From NCBI GenBank assembly GCA_029204225.1, contig CM055095.1, forward strand, positions 28,772,845 to 28,836,844: 64,000 bases of DNA. The letters run 5' to 3'. Under the pieces are notes generated by a model. The model saw nothing but the letters and a program-made list of their open reading frames with translations. It was not told the DNA's origin and made no database searches. The position numbers and the translations under genes are program-made. This document shows positions 21,596 through 35,099 of this stretch, piece after piece (within the stretch, counting starts at the first letter, position 1; every line of letters begins with the position of its first letter). This DNA comes from Diphasiastrum complanatum. Taxonomy: Eukaryota; Streptophyta; Lycopodiopsida; Lycopodiales; Lycopodiaceae.

Positions 21596-21915
21596 AAACT
21601 TGGTTGAGAAAGAAGCAATATTTGATGATATGGAAGGCATTCAATTTGTTTTCTTTTGTTGGCTTTATTTTTTTTTTAGTTTTTATTTTTTTTTCGAAAA
21701 GTTTTGTGACATGGTATGAATACGAAACTAAAGCAAAGTTCTTTGCTATTTTTTTGAAGGAATTTTATCTTTGCTTGTGCCTATCTTTGTAACATTAGTT
21801 TGTTTTGTAAGTTTGGCTTTTTTTACTTCATGATGTAACTTTTGATGTGTTTTTGTCTTCACTATCATTATGGTTGTACTTACAAACTTTATGATCTAAC
21901 AAGAAAGTTAACCCA

Positions 21916-21918
<3 letters not shown>

Positions 21919-21966
<48 letters not shown>
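21919..21966. repeat. (AT)n microsatellite
   Basis: A nearly pure AT run of about 45 bases. Confidence 0.95.
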
Positions 21967-21967
<1 letters not shown>

Positions 21968-22212
21968 CTTACATATACTAGTAAAGAGTACTCGCCGATG
22001 GCGGGCAATCGACGACCGACGATCTAGTGGGTATGTCCGTCGTTGACGGCGGGGAGGCGGCGATATGAATGACGAGCGGTCCTAAAATGGTCGGAAGTGG
22101 CCTGAAATGGCCGCAAACAGACCTAATGTGGTCTCAAATGGCCGCAAGTGCCCTCATGCAGTCCTAATGCGGTCTAAAATGGTCGGAAGTGCCATCAAAT
22201 GGCCTCAAATGG

Positions 22213-22960
22213 CGGTGCCTTGCGGTAGATCACAGGCATTGCCTTGGCGGTTCCTTGCGGTGGCTTGCGCTTCTGGTCTTTGCTTACAATCGTAAGGTTG
22301 ACTCATACGGTTCGGTGTGGTAGATCGCAACCATTGCCTTGGCGGTTCCTTGCGGTGACTTGCGCTTCTGGTTTTCGTTTACAATCGTAAGGTTGACTCA
22401 TACGGTTCGTTGCGGTAGATTGCAGCCATTGCCTTGGCGGTTTCTTGCAGTGGCTTGTTGTTGCCTTTGGTGCCTTCGTTGAAACTGTTTGCAGTGCAGT
22501 TGTGGTTGTACTTGGTCGTGAACTGTGTACTTGGTAGTGAAATAATGTACAATGACATCTATACAGATTGTACATCAGTCAGGTTTAAGTTCCGCTTCGG
22601 AAGCGTGAAGTTGTGTCGCCGTAGAAGCCGTAGGTGAACCGTAATGTTGGTTTGGCGGTTCGTAACCGTCACTCTCTATATATTGAGGTAATGATTATTC
22701 CGTCGACGACTTTGGTCTAGGTTACCTGTTGAGCTCTTCTCCTCTTGCTATCACATGGCATGGCTTGGGGGCTAGATCCAGGAGGATTCTCCAGGATGGA
22801 TCTAGGATTGGTTGGGTGGTTTTGCTCCACAGTCTCTCTTGTGTTTTTTTATTTTCATCTTAGGGATTTTCCCTAGTGGCCATTACACATACGGTTCGGT
22901 GCGGTAGATCACAAACATTGCCTTGGCGGTGGCTTGCGCTTCTGGTCTTCGCTTACAGTA
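22213..22960. repeat. Minisatellite, about 95-bp unit, split by LTR piece
   Basis: Units contain cggtagatc, cattgccttggcggtt, gcgcttctggt and cgtaaggttgactcatacgg. Copies start near 22213, 22308 and 22403 (partial), and a further copy lies at 22890-22960. The last copy is separated from the others by unrelated sequence and an LTR fragment (22671-22887). Upstream (22080-22200) is a looser repetition of tgg-c-gaaatggccgcaa. Confidence 0.8.
22671..22887 (+). repeat. LTR fragment related to 3878-4309
   Basis: It aligns with the last half of that LTR, from ctctatatattgagg through catggcatggcttgggggctag to ccctagtgg-cattaca. The 5' half is absent or unrecognisable. It ends exactly at the TTACA terminus, so the right boundary is a true LTR end. 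Confidence 0.75.
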
Positions 22961-23256
22961 CACTAATAAATGTGTGTGTATGCATGCATGTGTGTATATG
23001 TATAATTCCAGCACAAAAAACAAAATATGTACATGAATTGAATTTCACCAATAACTCAGCGACAAATTCATATTATAAATTTCTAACACATGGACAACAA
23101 ATCAATTGATAAATCACATAACAGAACTTGCTAATACACCAAGTCCTCTAGCATTTCCTCCAAGTCATTAAGTCCGACAAAATTGATGTTCCTATAAGCA
23201 CAACTCACATTACTAATCAACAACTCTACATCTAGAAATTATCGTTTTTTAGGGGG

Positions 23257-23393
23257 AAAAAATGTCTACTCTTTTGTTGGAGGTATACAAAATCTGTCCA
23301 CCCCCTAATCAGCCACACAACACTGGAAAAAATGTCCACTCTTTTGTTGGAGGTATACAAAATTCGTCCACCCCTTAATCAGCCACACAACAC
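23257..23393. repeat. 68-bp tandem duplication
   Basis: Two near-identical units starting aaaaaatgtc-actcttttgt and ending agccacacaacact lie side by side, at 23257-23324 and 23325-23393. Confidence 0.85.
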
Positions 23394-23559
23394 TAGTGGA
23401 GAGGTACTTCTCATCACCGAAACAAAACATCTCCATCAAGTCTTGCACAAATATTTCGTGGTTTACCACAATATTCACCATCTGCGACAACACGAACAAT
23501 GTAAGCCAAATTAATGTTCTCAACATACTACCAAACATAACAACAACATTAAACAATGT

Positions 23560-23998
23560 TAATAATGCTTCAAATATAACCAAAACTTCACCACGTCTAT
23601 GTTCAAACACCTCCTTGAATCGTAAGCTTCCGTCAAAGTTATATAACACTTCCGAATACACAATATTCCGTCTAAACCTTGCCATTCCTTCCTCATCCAT
23701 TAATTGACCGTCAATATCTCTAATCAGTACTCGCACACTTCTTGTGTTTCACACTCTAGATAGGGCAACATACAATTGACCATGACTAAACATGGGTCAT
23801 GGCAAATACAATCCAATCGTGTCCATTGTTTGTCCTTGTGCCTTGTTTATTGTCATGGCGAATGCCAGTCTAACATGGAACTGAACTCTCTGCAATTCAA
23901 ATGGCAAGTCTGAATTGCTCGGCACTATAGGGATCTGTGGAATGAGGACTTTACCACTCGTATTTTTGTCGGTCACTATCTTTGGACCGCATGTAGTT
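23560..23998 (-). pseudogene. Helitron helicase C-terminus
   Basis: The minus strand reads KVLIPQIPIVPSNSDLPF, RVQFHVRLAFAMTINKAQGQ and FSHGQLYVALSRV, followed by VLIRD and RRNIVYSEVL. This order is that of the PIF1-type helicase end of Helitron Rep/helicase proteins. In-frame stops lie after LYLP (near 23803) and after ALSRV (near 23752). Further leftwards the frame stays open without recognisable content. Together with the Rep fragment at 26095 it marks an old minus-strand Helitron. Confidence 0.85.
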
Positions 23999-24109
23999 TA
24001 TCGCATGTGTATGATAATAATAGAAAATGTATACATATGATCCTAAACCACACGGTTGTCAGCAACACTGGTCGGCAATGTATGAATCCAACATAAAACG
24101 TGTATCCAA

Positions 24110-24310
24110 CACGTGTTTGTAAGGTTATCAATCCAGCGACTATCATCAACAAAAAAATATATGTATATACTAATCCAAGCGGCTGTCAGCCGCGATGGTT
24201 GTCAAGCCCAAAAACGTGTTTGTCCATGTTATCAATCCAGCGACTATCATCAACGAAAAAGTGTATGTATATACCAATCCAAACGGTTGTTAGTCGCGAT
24301 GGTTGCCAAC
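24110..24310. repeat. Tandem duplication, about 109-bp unit
   Basis: Units begin cgtgtttgt, contain ttatcaatccagcgactatc and end near cgcgatggttg (24112-24220 and 24219-24310). A degenerate piece precedes them near 24042. Confidence 0.8.
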
Positions 24311-24794
24311 ACTGCCATTTCAAGCAATGGTTATTGTAAACAACAACAAAGAAAAGAACTTTTCGTGCTGGTTACATAAAAATCACAGTATGGTGCATAA
24401 AGTATGTGGAGCGTACTCATACCTGAAGGAGTATTTGAAAGCCCTCTCGTGTTGTAGTAGTTGGGCGCTACCAAGCTTTCATAAGCACATTGAGAACATA
24501 ATCAATAGGAAGAAAAAGAGGAGAGTAGAGAGGAGGTAGAGACAACTCAAAGATTAGTTGTGTTTAAATAGTTGAGTAAGCTTAGTGTGAAACTTCGTGG
24601 AAGGAACCATACTTTGCCTTGTGTTTGAAGCAAGTCATAGCAACTGTTGGATGATACAAGGGTAGATCATGACCATTTGGAGACGACATTTTTAAAAAAA
24701 ATTGTCGCTAAAGGATTCAAACCAATTAGAGGTATATTTTGAAAGTTTAGATGGCTTATAGTAAGAGGGGTTGACACGACATTAGATACTACCC

Positions 24795-24795
<1 letters not shown>

Positions 24796-24887
<92 letters not shown>
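24796..24887. repeat. (GA)n microsatellite
   Basis: About 92 bases of nearly pure GA. Confidence 0.97.
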
Positions 24888-25935
<1,048 letters not shown>

Positions 25936-26094
25936 TTTCAATTTTGCTTACAATAGTTTAGAAACCAATATTTGAAGTAGAAGATATAGCATATAAAAGT
26001 AGAAGGCATGAATCTAGCCACGACCGATGTGTGTATATATATATATAGAAACAAAGTTCCTCTTGACAAGTCATTACCAAACCTTTTAAACCCT

Positions 26095-26335
26095 TTATTC
26101 AACAGTTGTGATTGTTACAAAAAATATTGGTGGCCCTAGTTGTCTGATTATTGAAAATATGTCCTTTTTTGTTTTGTCAAGATAATCTAGTGATGTGTGT
26201 AGCATTCCTAGATTCCTATTTCCAATATCGAATTTCATAATTGTGGCAATTCTCAAAGCATCAAACATGTCTTTCACTTTAAGAGCGCGTCCATAAGTTT
26301 TCATTTTCGTACACAAAAGTGTGCAGTTGTTAAAA
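26095..26335 (-). pseudogene. Helitron Rep-domain fragment
   Basis: The minus strand encodes FDIGNRNLGMLHTSLDYLDK followed by TKKDIFSIIRQLGPPIFFVT. The K-D-F-IRQLG-P-FF-T pattern is the conserved core of the Helitron-like Rep N-terminal domain. Further upstream (26340-26780) there are looser matches (RDRRFAIHIPNIF) but no clean frame. It has the same strand and expected order relative to the helicase fragment at 23560-23998. Confidence 0.65.
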
Positions 26336-28819
26336 TGAACTTAATCTGATACTTAATAGTGTTGTAAAAAATATTTGGAATGTGGATTGCAAAACGCCTA
26401 TCGCGGTGCATGATTTCTCATTGTGCAATGCATTGATATGTGTTGTTTACAAAAAGCATTTTGTGTTGTTGACACCCATTGAACAAAGCTGGAATATTCA
26501 AGTCCTCACTATCTTTGTCTATTACCAATAGTTGATAACCTTGGGTTGGTGCTAATGATTTTGTCATCAAAATCTTGTAATTGTTGTGATGTTAAAAAGT
26601 TATGTGTATATGAAAATGTCTCATCTGCAATTTCAACAAAGTCCTTGGTTTTCAATATAAAAAAAAAGATAACTGTTCTATGACTATTTGATGATATATT
26701 GGTATTAGTAGTATGTAGTTGATATGAAAATTCGTTGGCTTGCAATTGTTTTTTCCAATTAGGAAGAATTTGTATGGCCAATTTGTTGGATTATTATCCT
26801 TATAATCTAATATATAATTTGCATCCATTCAGTTTTCAAGGTTTTGCATTTTTACTCGTGTTATCACACAGTCTGCAGAAATACACGAGAATGGCTAACA
26901 ATCGGGTCTGACAATGACAAAGACTATCAAAGGGAATGAAACTATCGAATGTTAACAAAACATGTTACAACTTGTTTTGAAGCTAACGACTTGCTCTAAT
27001 CATTGTTAGCAAGTAATTACCGTATGACTTAATTGGATAAGTGACAACGCAATATGGCTAAGTCCCAATTACAATCGACAACTCATTGTGGCTAACTGCC
27101 AATTGTGACCTTTTAAGTTGTTGTCCTAACCGTCAATCTTGATAAGACTATTTGGCATTCCTAACTAGTATAGATAGCTAATCATTTGTAGTTTTTTCAG
27201 TTCTTCTTCCATCTTCTTTTGAATAGAAATCAAGAATCATAGAGTATCGCTAGTATCGCTTTATTGCATTGGCAGAAGTGTATCAAACAGAGTCGATCAG
27301 ATACTCAGAGTTAGTTTTGAGTACGCATCTACATCCGCTATTGTTTTGTGTTTGCTATTCATCTGATTTGTACATGCTTATTACCAAAATTGATTATACA
27401 GTTTTATTGTGTTCAATATTTTGTCAGAATCAATGAATACTTCTTTGTTCTATTGTAGTCTAATTATGTTCTCTTACAGTTTTGTCTAAGTTATCAAATA
27501 CTTCCGACACAACAATATTTACTCTGTTATGTTTGTCTTAAAAATCAATCTCATTGATTTTGATGATTTCAAACCGAAAATCAAGTAGAATCGAATGTGG
27601 CAACTATCACGATAGTTTTGTTCAAATTTGATAGGCACGGAAAAGGGATTGCACTTTCGCAATTCTAATTGTAGAACCAATGGTGACGAAAGACAAAACA
27701 GAGGAATTTGAGGTGAGGGTGGTAGTAGAGGATGGAAGGGATGGGTAGATCAAAGCGAGTGACAACATGTGATTGAGCGATAACTAGTGGTGGTGGTGGC
27801 TAGGTACGTCAGCAAACTGCGGGAGGCGAGCTGAGTGCAACTATCTCGTTGTGGATTTGATTACATCCTTGAGACGTGTTTCCCTGGTGTGAAGTCTTAG
27901 CAGGTGCTAGCTGGTATATTGCAAATATGTTCTCTGATTGGAATCCTTGCACTTTGCTCTCCAACAAAGGGACTACTGATAAAGAAATAAGAGACCTTGC
28001 TGCAAACTGTTTCTTCATGTTGGGTTTGAAGGCTTTCTTCAATTCTCAAAGGACCGACTTGTGAAGTCGTATGGTTGTACAGTGTCTTGGGCACATTCCT
28101 TATGTGATTTCACAATCCGGTGCAGCATTTGTGAGTAATGCATTCTTTGCTCAAATTGTCCACCATAATGAGTAAGAGCATGTATCAGAAGGTTGGTAGG
28201 AAGGTTTAAGAAATTTTGATCGCGAAATTTTTTTTGCAAGGGCTTTGTTAGCACTGGTGAGAAATGAATCGAATTTGGCCCTTTTATAGGCAAATTTGGA
28301 AGGTCTATTAGACAAAGTACTATTTTGGCAGGTCAGTTATGGAAAAAAAAATTGATAGGCCACTTTAATACTGTGAAAATAGTGAAGCTTATTGACCAAA
28401 GGGAAGCTCAACGAAGGTTATGTAGATCTGGTGAGGATTGAACTCTCGCCTAGCTCCATCTCTTGCTCAACTACTACAAATACTGACTTTTTTCAGGGTT
28501 TCAACCCTCTCCAACCTAATTTTGTTGTTTTGAATCCATCTGTCAGGTCAACAAAGGTTCATAATGACTCCTTGATGCTCGACGAAGGTTCCCAAAATGG
28601 CATAAAACTTAACTCTCACTTGACATCAAAATAATACTTTGGCTGCAAACTAACCTTCGCCTAGTTCACTATAGGTAGATTTGACTGTGATAAATCATAT
28701 GGAAGCTCGACGAGGGTTAATTTGACTGTTTGAATGAAAATCTAGTCCTGATAGTAATCTTTGGCTCATTTTTTTACTCACAAAAAGCTTTCTATATTTC
28801 TGAAAATATTTTTCTTCTT
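26336..28819. other. Mostly unassigned; weak LTR-like piece near 27290
   Basis: Around 27298-27350 a stretch (tactcagag, then atccgctattgttttg) resembles 3067-3115 inside the decayed LTR element at 540-4309, so both may derive from one retroelement family. Open frames near 27809-28064 show no domain. No gene was recognised. Confidence 0.35.
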
Positions 28820-30499
28820 CTATTTTTGATATGATGATTTCGACTTTTGCTCGAGCTCTATCTGATGGTTGACACTCCTTTGGGGAGGTAGGCCATCATG
28901 TAGTTTTTTAAGAAAAATAGCGCTAAATTCGTGCCTAAGTTTATCAAATATCCTACCTTCAGGTGAGTTAACACTTACGCGATTATTTATAGATACAATC
29001 AAAGGTGTGTGCGATAAATCAATATTTAGACTATTGAACAATATGATCATCAACATAGACTTCATCATTAAGAAAGAAAGATAAATTTTATTTTTAGAGT
29101 CTTTCAAATATTCAACAACTTCTAAAACAGATACAACAGGATCAGAAGGCTTATTCACATTGCCTTGAAGTTCAACAAATGAGCCATTATGCAAAAATGT
29201 TACACTATGAGTTAAATAGTCCATTTTAAGGACTCGTATTTGGAGTAGAACCACTCCTTTTCTAAGGTTAATATGTCTACGCTATCTAAATTCATGATAT
29301 AAAAATCAAGCGGTTCGACATAATCTTGAATCTTGAGCAGCAACTGAGGAACAAGCTAGTCCCAAGCTTGTCGATCTTCCCCCGACACCGTTTTTACTAC
29401 ATATATAATGGTTACCTAGCGTGGTGGCCACTTGAGTTTCTACGCCAATTTAGCATTTATGAAGTAGAACCATCACAGTTTGGTGTCCTACGAACCTATT
29501 CATACTAATGAGGTCGTGGGGGCCAAAAACAACAATTCTCACAATTAGTGCCATCCTTAAAGGATAAATCAACAGAAGAGATACTATAATTACTTGGCGC
29601 CTTAAAGGATTCATGATGCCCACCAAATTTCTTGTGCTTCTTTAGACAATCTTTTAACAGATGCTCCTTCTCCATGTAAGAGAAACACAAGCTGTCGATC
29701 CTCACCTTGTCATAGTCAGTGCCATATAGCTTCAGGTGCTTTTTCACTCCTAGGGAACCACTGTCCGTCTTGTCCTTGCCCTGCTTCTTGAAAATTTTAT
29801 TTTCTTTTTGCTCAGCCTTGGGCAAAGATGCTCCTTACGGGAGCCAATGTGGGCATCATCGAAGATATTCGCAAAGCGTGACATCCTTGATTGTCTGTGG
29901 TTGGTTGCGCCACACTTCAAGTTGAAATTCTTTTGGAAACCCCAATATAAAATGTAATTTTATAACACAGGTCCATTCACGAAGCGAATCATGGTAAGAC
30001 TTCTTGGAACTCTTGTATGTAGGTGTCTAACGGCCTACTACCCATTTGCACGGTGGCAAAACACTGCCAAAGCTCAAAATCATCCAAGACTGGGTAGAAA
30101 GTTGTATTAAAGGCTTCTTGAAAAGCATCACAACTAGTGGGGGTACCAGTCCTGTCCTTCAAATCCTGCCACCATGTATATAAGGGCAGTAGTGATTTTC
30201 ATGCTTCAGGCGAATCGTGCATAGAAAAATGACTATTTCATAGATCCAAGCATGAAAGCACAATGTTAGAATGTTGTTCCTTTATTTCTCCCGAGAAGAA
30301 TTTCGAGTTGAACGTGGGGTACAAGACGACGAACCGCGAGTGGGTTGAAGGATGCCACTCTTGCTTGGTCGCGACATGCCTAGACTACATGTCCATGATT
30401 TGGTTCTAAAGTCACATCCTATACAAGCTATGTAGTATCTAATTCAGGAGGAGGGGGTGGTGAAGATAGTCCTTCACTCGAGGGCATAGCGGAGTCCAT
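28820..30499 (-). pseudogene. Ty3/gypsy gag-protease fragment
   Basis: An ATG at 30499-30497 starts MDSAMPSSEGLSSPPPPPEL on the minus strand. The gag core (LPLYTWWQDLKD, FNTTFYPVLDDFELW, LDTYIQEFQEVLP) follows with stops. A lysine-rich linker leads to a decayed zinc knuckle, CFSYMEKEHLLKDC (second Cys and Gly lost), near 29655. Then comes protease-to-RT sequence closely related to 5760-6160 of the plus chromovirus (SVNSPEGRIFDKLRHEF and DGLPPQRSV). It ends near 28820. No LTR was identified, and the RT and later domains are missing. Confidence 0.85.
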
Positions 30500-30778
30500 G
30501 GCGCACTAAGGTAAGTTCGAAAGAAAAAATGGTAAGAGTTGGGCTACAAATTGGTTTAGGGAGCTTGAGAGCTCTACTCAAGAAGACTTAGCCAAGACAA
30601 GCTCCTCAATGATGAGAGTGGAGCCTTTACGCCCCACCCACACCATCTTCCTTCCCTTTTGGCCTTGGTGGGTGGCGGGTCTTATGGGTGCCGCCTAGTA
30701 AGCATATGGCCCCAACAACAAGTGGCAATCCTTATGGGGACAACCTACCCTCAAATCACATGGCCACCACCCTTCCTA

Positions 30779-30882
30779 TGCCACCTCACCCAAGTGTCAC
30801 TTGGATTACACTCCACTAACACCCAAGTGCCACCTCACCCAAGTGTCACTTGGGTTACACTCCACTAATACCTTTGGGTCAC
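30779..30882. repeat. 50-bp tandem duplication
   Basis: Two units of tgccacctcacccaagtgtc, then acttgg-ttacactccacta, lie side by side just upstream of the gypsy gag fragment, in what would be its leader. Confidence 0.75.
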
Positions 30883-31054
30883 GTCTCTTAACTCATGGCC
30901 TTATGGCCCCAAGAAACTCCTAGAACTTCCCTAAAGCTCATCTTTAGGCTTGGGAGAGGAGAAGGTACACTTGTATGTTCATGAGGAGGAGGTGGAGGAA
31001 AAAGTTCAATTTTCTTCCCAAAAAGTGGTGAGAATGCATCTATTGTAAATTTTT

Positions 31055-31310
31055 TATTTTTTATGATTGCAGATGACAAAGGAGAAAGAGGACAGAAGAG
31101 GCCCAAGAGGAGGTGGAGAGCTACACATTACATGCTTGGACTTGCTATAGGTACATCCTACAAGTACAACCTGCGTACCTCTTCCAATCCCTATGATTGC
31201 AGATGGCAAAGGAGAAAGAGGATGGAAGAGGCCCAAGAGGAGGTGGAGAGCTACACATTACATGCTTGGACTTGCTATAGGTGCATCCTACAAGTGTACC
31301 TCTTTGAAAG
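31055..31310. repeat. Tandem duplication, about 130-bp unit
   Basis: Both units contain tatgattgcagatg-caaagg, gaagaggcccaagaggaggt and ttacatgcttggacttgctatagg. The second begins near 31190. Identity is high, so the duplication is fairly recent. Confidence 0.85.
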
Positions 31311-31813
31311 TTATGATACAAGTTTAAGTTATGAAGTATCATAACTTTCAAAAAGTTTTAGTTTGTAAAACTTTTGTTTAAAGCTTTGTTTTACAAAATT
31401 TTGTAAACTTAGATTTGTAAACTTTGTTTTAAGTTTAGAAGTCTACAAAGTTTTCAAGGCTTAAACATAAAGTCTTATCAAGAACTCTTAATAAGGTGTA
31501 CTTCCATAATCTAAATATGTAAGAGGGAATGTACATTTGTTACTTCCCTTTCCACACTCACCAAGCAAAAATGTGAGGATGAGTAGGGCGGGCGCCTGCC
31601 CATGCCCTGTTATTAATGTAATTCAATATGTAATGCCAAAGTAATCTTTACTGGTTGAAATGGAAGTGTTCAAAACTTGGATGTCAAAGGAAAAAGTCTG
31701 ACTCAATATGTAGCCTTGTCTCCTTTTGAGTACAAGAACTTTCATTGAACTATTGTAGATTTTACAACAATCAAAATCAAATTGAACTCTATGTTGTAAG
31801 TGTGCTATCTTGC

Positions 31814-32290
31814 TTATTGAGAGTAAATCCTTTGCAGACCAAGGACGTAAGGTACATTAGAAATAGACTCTACTTTTTTATTTTGAAAATGGAGCCCTAC
31901 GGTATCTTCAACAATGATATGGTGAGCAATGTCATCATCTAGTTGAACAAATTTGTTGGTGACATTCGACTGACATTGCTCGAACCATTCCTTATGAAAG
32001 GTTATGTGTTGTGTAGCTCTAGAGTCTAGGTAGCATGAAGTTGTTTCTAGTTGGTTCTTCTGATTTTGCCATGAAGGCAGATTGATCATCCATGATCTTT
32101 GTTGTTTGTGTTGCCTATATGACATTCACTTGTTGATCATCATGCTTTTGTTGCTTCTTGTGTTTCAAGATTATGCAATTTTAGATATCACGTTTAGTTT
32201 ATTTGCAATACTTGCAAAACTTTTTGGTCTTTGAATTTGAGGATGATTCTTGCTCGTTCATTTCCTGCTAATTCTAATGTTTCTTCTTTT
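31814..32290 (-). pseudogene. Ty1/copia gag zinc knuckle and protease fragment
   Basis: Minus strand near 32200 reads KFCKYCK-stop-TKRDI-stop-NC, a decayed CCHC knuckle. It is followed by SCYLDSRATQHITFHKEWF (near 32020), the copia protease site with DSGA changed to DSRA. ISNVPYVLGLQRI matches the NVLYVPGL motif further on. Stops and shifts are present. No LTR or other domain was found nearby. Confidence 0.8.
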
Positions 32291-33440
32291 GAGTCTTGTT
32301 TTCCTTATTTATATATTTTTCTAAGGCAAAACACCATTATGTAATCTATCCACAATTAGCTTCAACCACTTGGCAATAGTCTATATGCCCACACACATAC
32401 GAGAATACCACTACAATAATATTTGGACAACTATTGATCACCTTAAACAAAAGAGTGAATGCAATCAAATTTCTTTCTCATTCCACATAGACCTACGAGA
32501 ATATATTATTTTGATAGTCTCAACTACGTCGGACACATAACAAACACTTCTTAAACTTGCAATATGTGAGAATCTTGAAAGGAATTTTGGACTATTCAAT
32601 AGCAACCTACCTAGATTTAGTTCTACCATGTATACAATGTCCTAGACCCCTACAAAGAGCAAAATGATAAAAACTAGTTTTATTTATTTATTTAGGACAT
32701 TGTAATTTGAAATAGTAAATGCAAACATAAGATTAATTAATGTTATATAAAATTTTATTGGCATTAAGAATATGATGTCATGTCTACAATGTAAAGAGCA
32801 AATATGTATAATTCAAAAGAGGGTTTGCATAATACAAGTAGCAAAAATAAACATAATAAAAAAACTGAGAAACATTACATGATAATTCATTAATAAAACT
32901 TAGCAACATATAATCTTTTATAAAATTACATTTAAAGTTGTGTAGTAAATTTTTCTCAATTTGTTTTTAAATTCAATGAACCAAGTCAACAAAATGTTGA
33001 TATGACTCTCTAAACATTTAACATTAAAAAATATTTGAAAATGCAAACCCCATAAATTCTTTATAATTTCCTTATAAAAGTTTTATCATATTAATATTTC
33101 CTTATACATTTTGTGAAAAAGTCTTAAAAAACAACACTTAGACTTCATAGTTAAAATGAATTTTAGAAAATGTCAACAAGGTTTTTCGTCACAAAACAAG
33201 CATTTTTGGGCATTAAAATTGAAAGTTCTCAGTACAAAATATAGAAGTTTTGGACAAAAAATACGTAAGTTTTTGTTGTAATGATGACAAATATAATCAA
33301 GCCGTGTAAACTATTGTAGCTATTGGCAAGCGATATTATCATTCGACACTTGATTTGAAAATGATCGCAATTCTAAAACTCTGTCAATTTGTATTGTACA
33401 TGTGAACGAAATGATACATAAAGTGCTCAAAAAATGAGTT
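32291..33440. other. A/T-rich stretch, nothing recognised
   Basis: No open frame of note, no terminal repeats and no domain were seen. Confidence 0.5.
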
Positions 33441-33659
33441 TATGACATGAAAACTCATTATGGGGACACAAAATATATAAGAAAAATGGGCCGTGAACCC
33501 TCCAAGTGAGCCCCCTCCAAGTGATCCATTGATTGAATTGAGGGTTCACAATTTTTTTTTTTTGTGAACCCTCAATTCGATCCCGGGGATCGAATTCAAG
33601 GTTCATGACCCATTTTTCTTATGTATCTTTTGTCCCCATAATGAGTTTTCTTGTCACAA
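33441..33659. mobile_element. Foldback MITE with long terminal inverted repeats
   Basis: The left arm (gacatgaaaactcattatgg, then ggacacaaaa and aagaaaaatggg) is the inverse of the right arm (cccatttttctt, then ttttgtccccataatgag and ttttcttgtc). The arms are about 60 bases. A second, perfect hairpin lies inside: gaattgagggttcaca, a T-run, then tgtgaaccctcaattc at 33536-33580. The next bases hold the palindrome gatcccggggatc. No coding capacity. The target duplication is unclear. Confidence 0.75.
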
Positions 33660-35099
33660 ACCAAAAAACGTAGAAATACAGTGAGAAGTATTGAATTTAT
33701 ATATCACGAGCTAACAAAACAAAGATGTTTTACAACTAGAATATTCATTGCTTGACATTATGTTTTTATCAACTTGTACTAAATGCCATTCATGACGTTA
33801 AACTAGAATTTATAAATATACCTTACAAGAATAATGAAGTCCGTCCAAGTCTCTCAATATTTCAGTTTAATGCTTGATTTGAAATAGAGGTGCTTTTCAA
33901 AGCATGCCCATATGTAAATAGTTCGTTGTACAACTATTAGTAAATTGTAGACAAGCTATAAAAACATGCTCCTAGTAAAATACTTGTCTTGTGCAAGTAT
34001 CATTGAATTTTACAAAAGACGTTTTTTTAATGAAATTTCAAATTTTGGTAAAAAATTTTGTAACTTTTTAACCTCTTTTTTTATACCATTTTCATTATAG
34101 GTGTTATCTTGTGCACCTATATTCTTGAAAACATGCACGAATATGGTGAATTTTAACGAAATCTAGGGAATATGCCAAATAGTTCCCGTTTGCACGAAAT
34201 ATTACCTATGCCATACGCAACTATGTTTGCAACATTAACAGTTCTATTGAGACCAACTGTCTATCACGACAATAGTTCTATCATAATCTTTTAACCCCCT
34301 ACTTAAACCCAAGGTGGAAGGAGGAGGAGCAATGGTTTCCATAACACTACGTGAAGTAGTATTCGTTGACATGGAACCATTTCAAGTAGACGATTCATTC
34401 AAAACAATCTCATTTTTGGTTTCACAACCATTATGGTTGTCTTCTTCATGGAAGTCATCATCATCATCATCATTGTTCACAAATATTTTCATAATCTAGA
34501 GAAAAATATAGTGTTCAAACAAAGAACTATAATTACGATGCTAAATAATGAGTTCATAGAGAAGTCTTTGCATTTGCAACTTTATTGTTAACTGGTCCCA
34601 TAACTAGATATCTAGAGATAATAAGAACCTCATAAAACTTAGAGAAACTAACCAAAGCTTAAATCAACAACCCAAAAAATCATATAAAGGCTATGACCTG
34701 AAACTGAGAGACTAAGATAAGGTTTTGCAGAGAAATGTTGTACTTAGTTTGAAAGCTGTAGTAACCTCCGTTGTAACGCATTATATCTTTATAGAAACCA
34801 AGAAAACTTTCAGGCAAACATGTTAAGAAAACAAAGAAAAGATACCCTCATTGAAGTCATGTTATGAAAAAAACAAAGAATATCATTATGTGAAAGTAGT
34901 TCAACAAAGCACTATCCATGATAATAACTTCAAATTGACATTCCATAATCTTTACTGACTTCTTAGAATGCTACTATAACACTAAACCTCATTACAAACA
35001 CCATTTCATAGAAAAAATAATAAAAACATAAGTTACCATGCATGCCAAAAGAAGTAACTAAAAATGCAATATGTTTCAAGAAAGCCTAAGTTGCTTGAA
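33660..35099. other. A/T-rich stretch, nothing recognised
   Basis: No domain or repeat pair was seen. The open frame at 34314-34499 is short and unremarkable. Confidence 0.45.
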
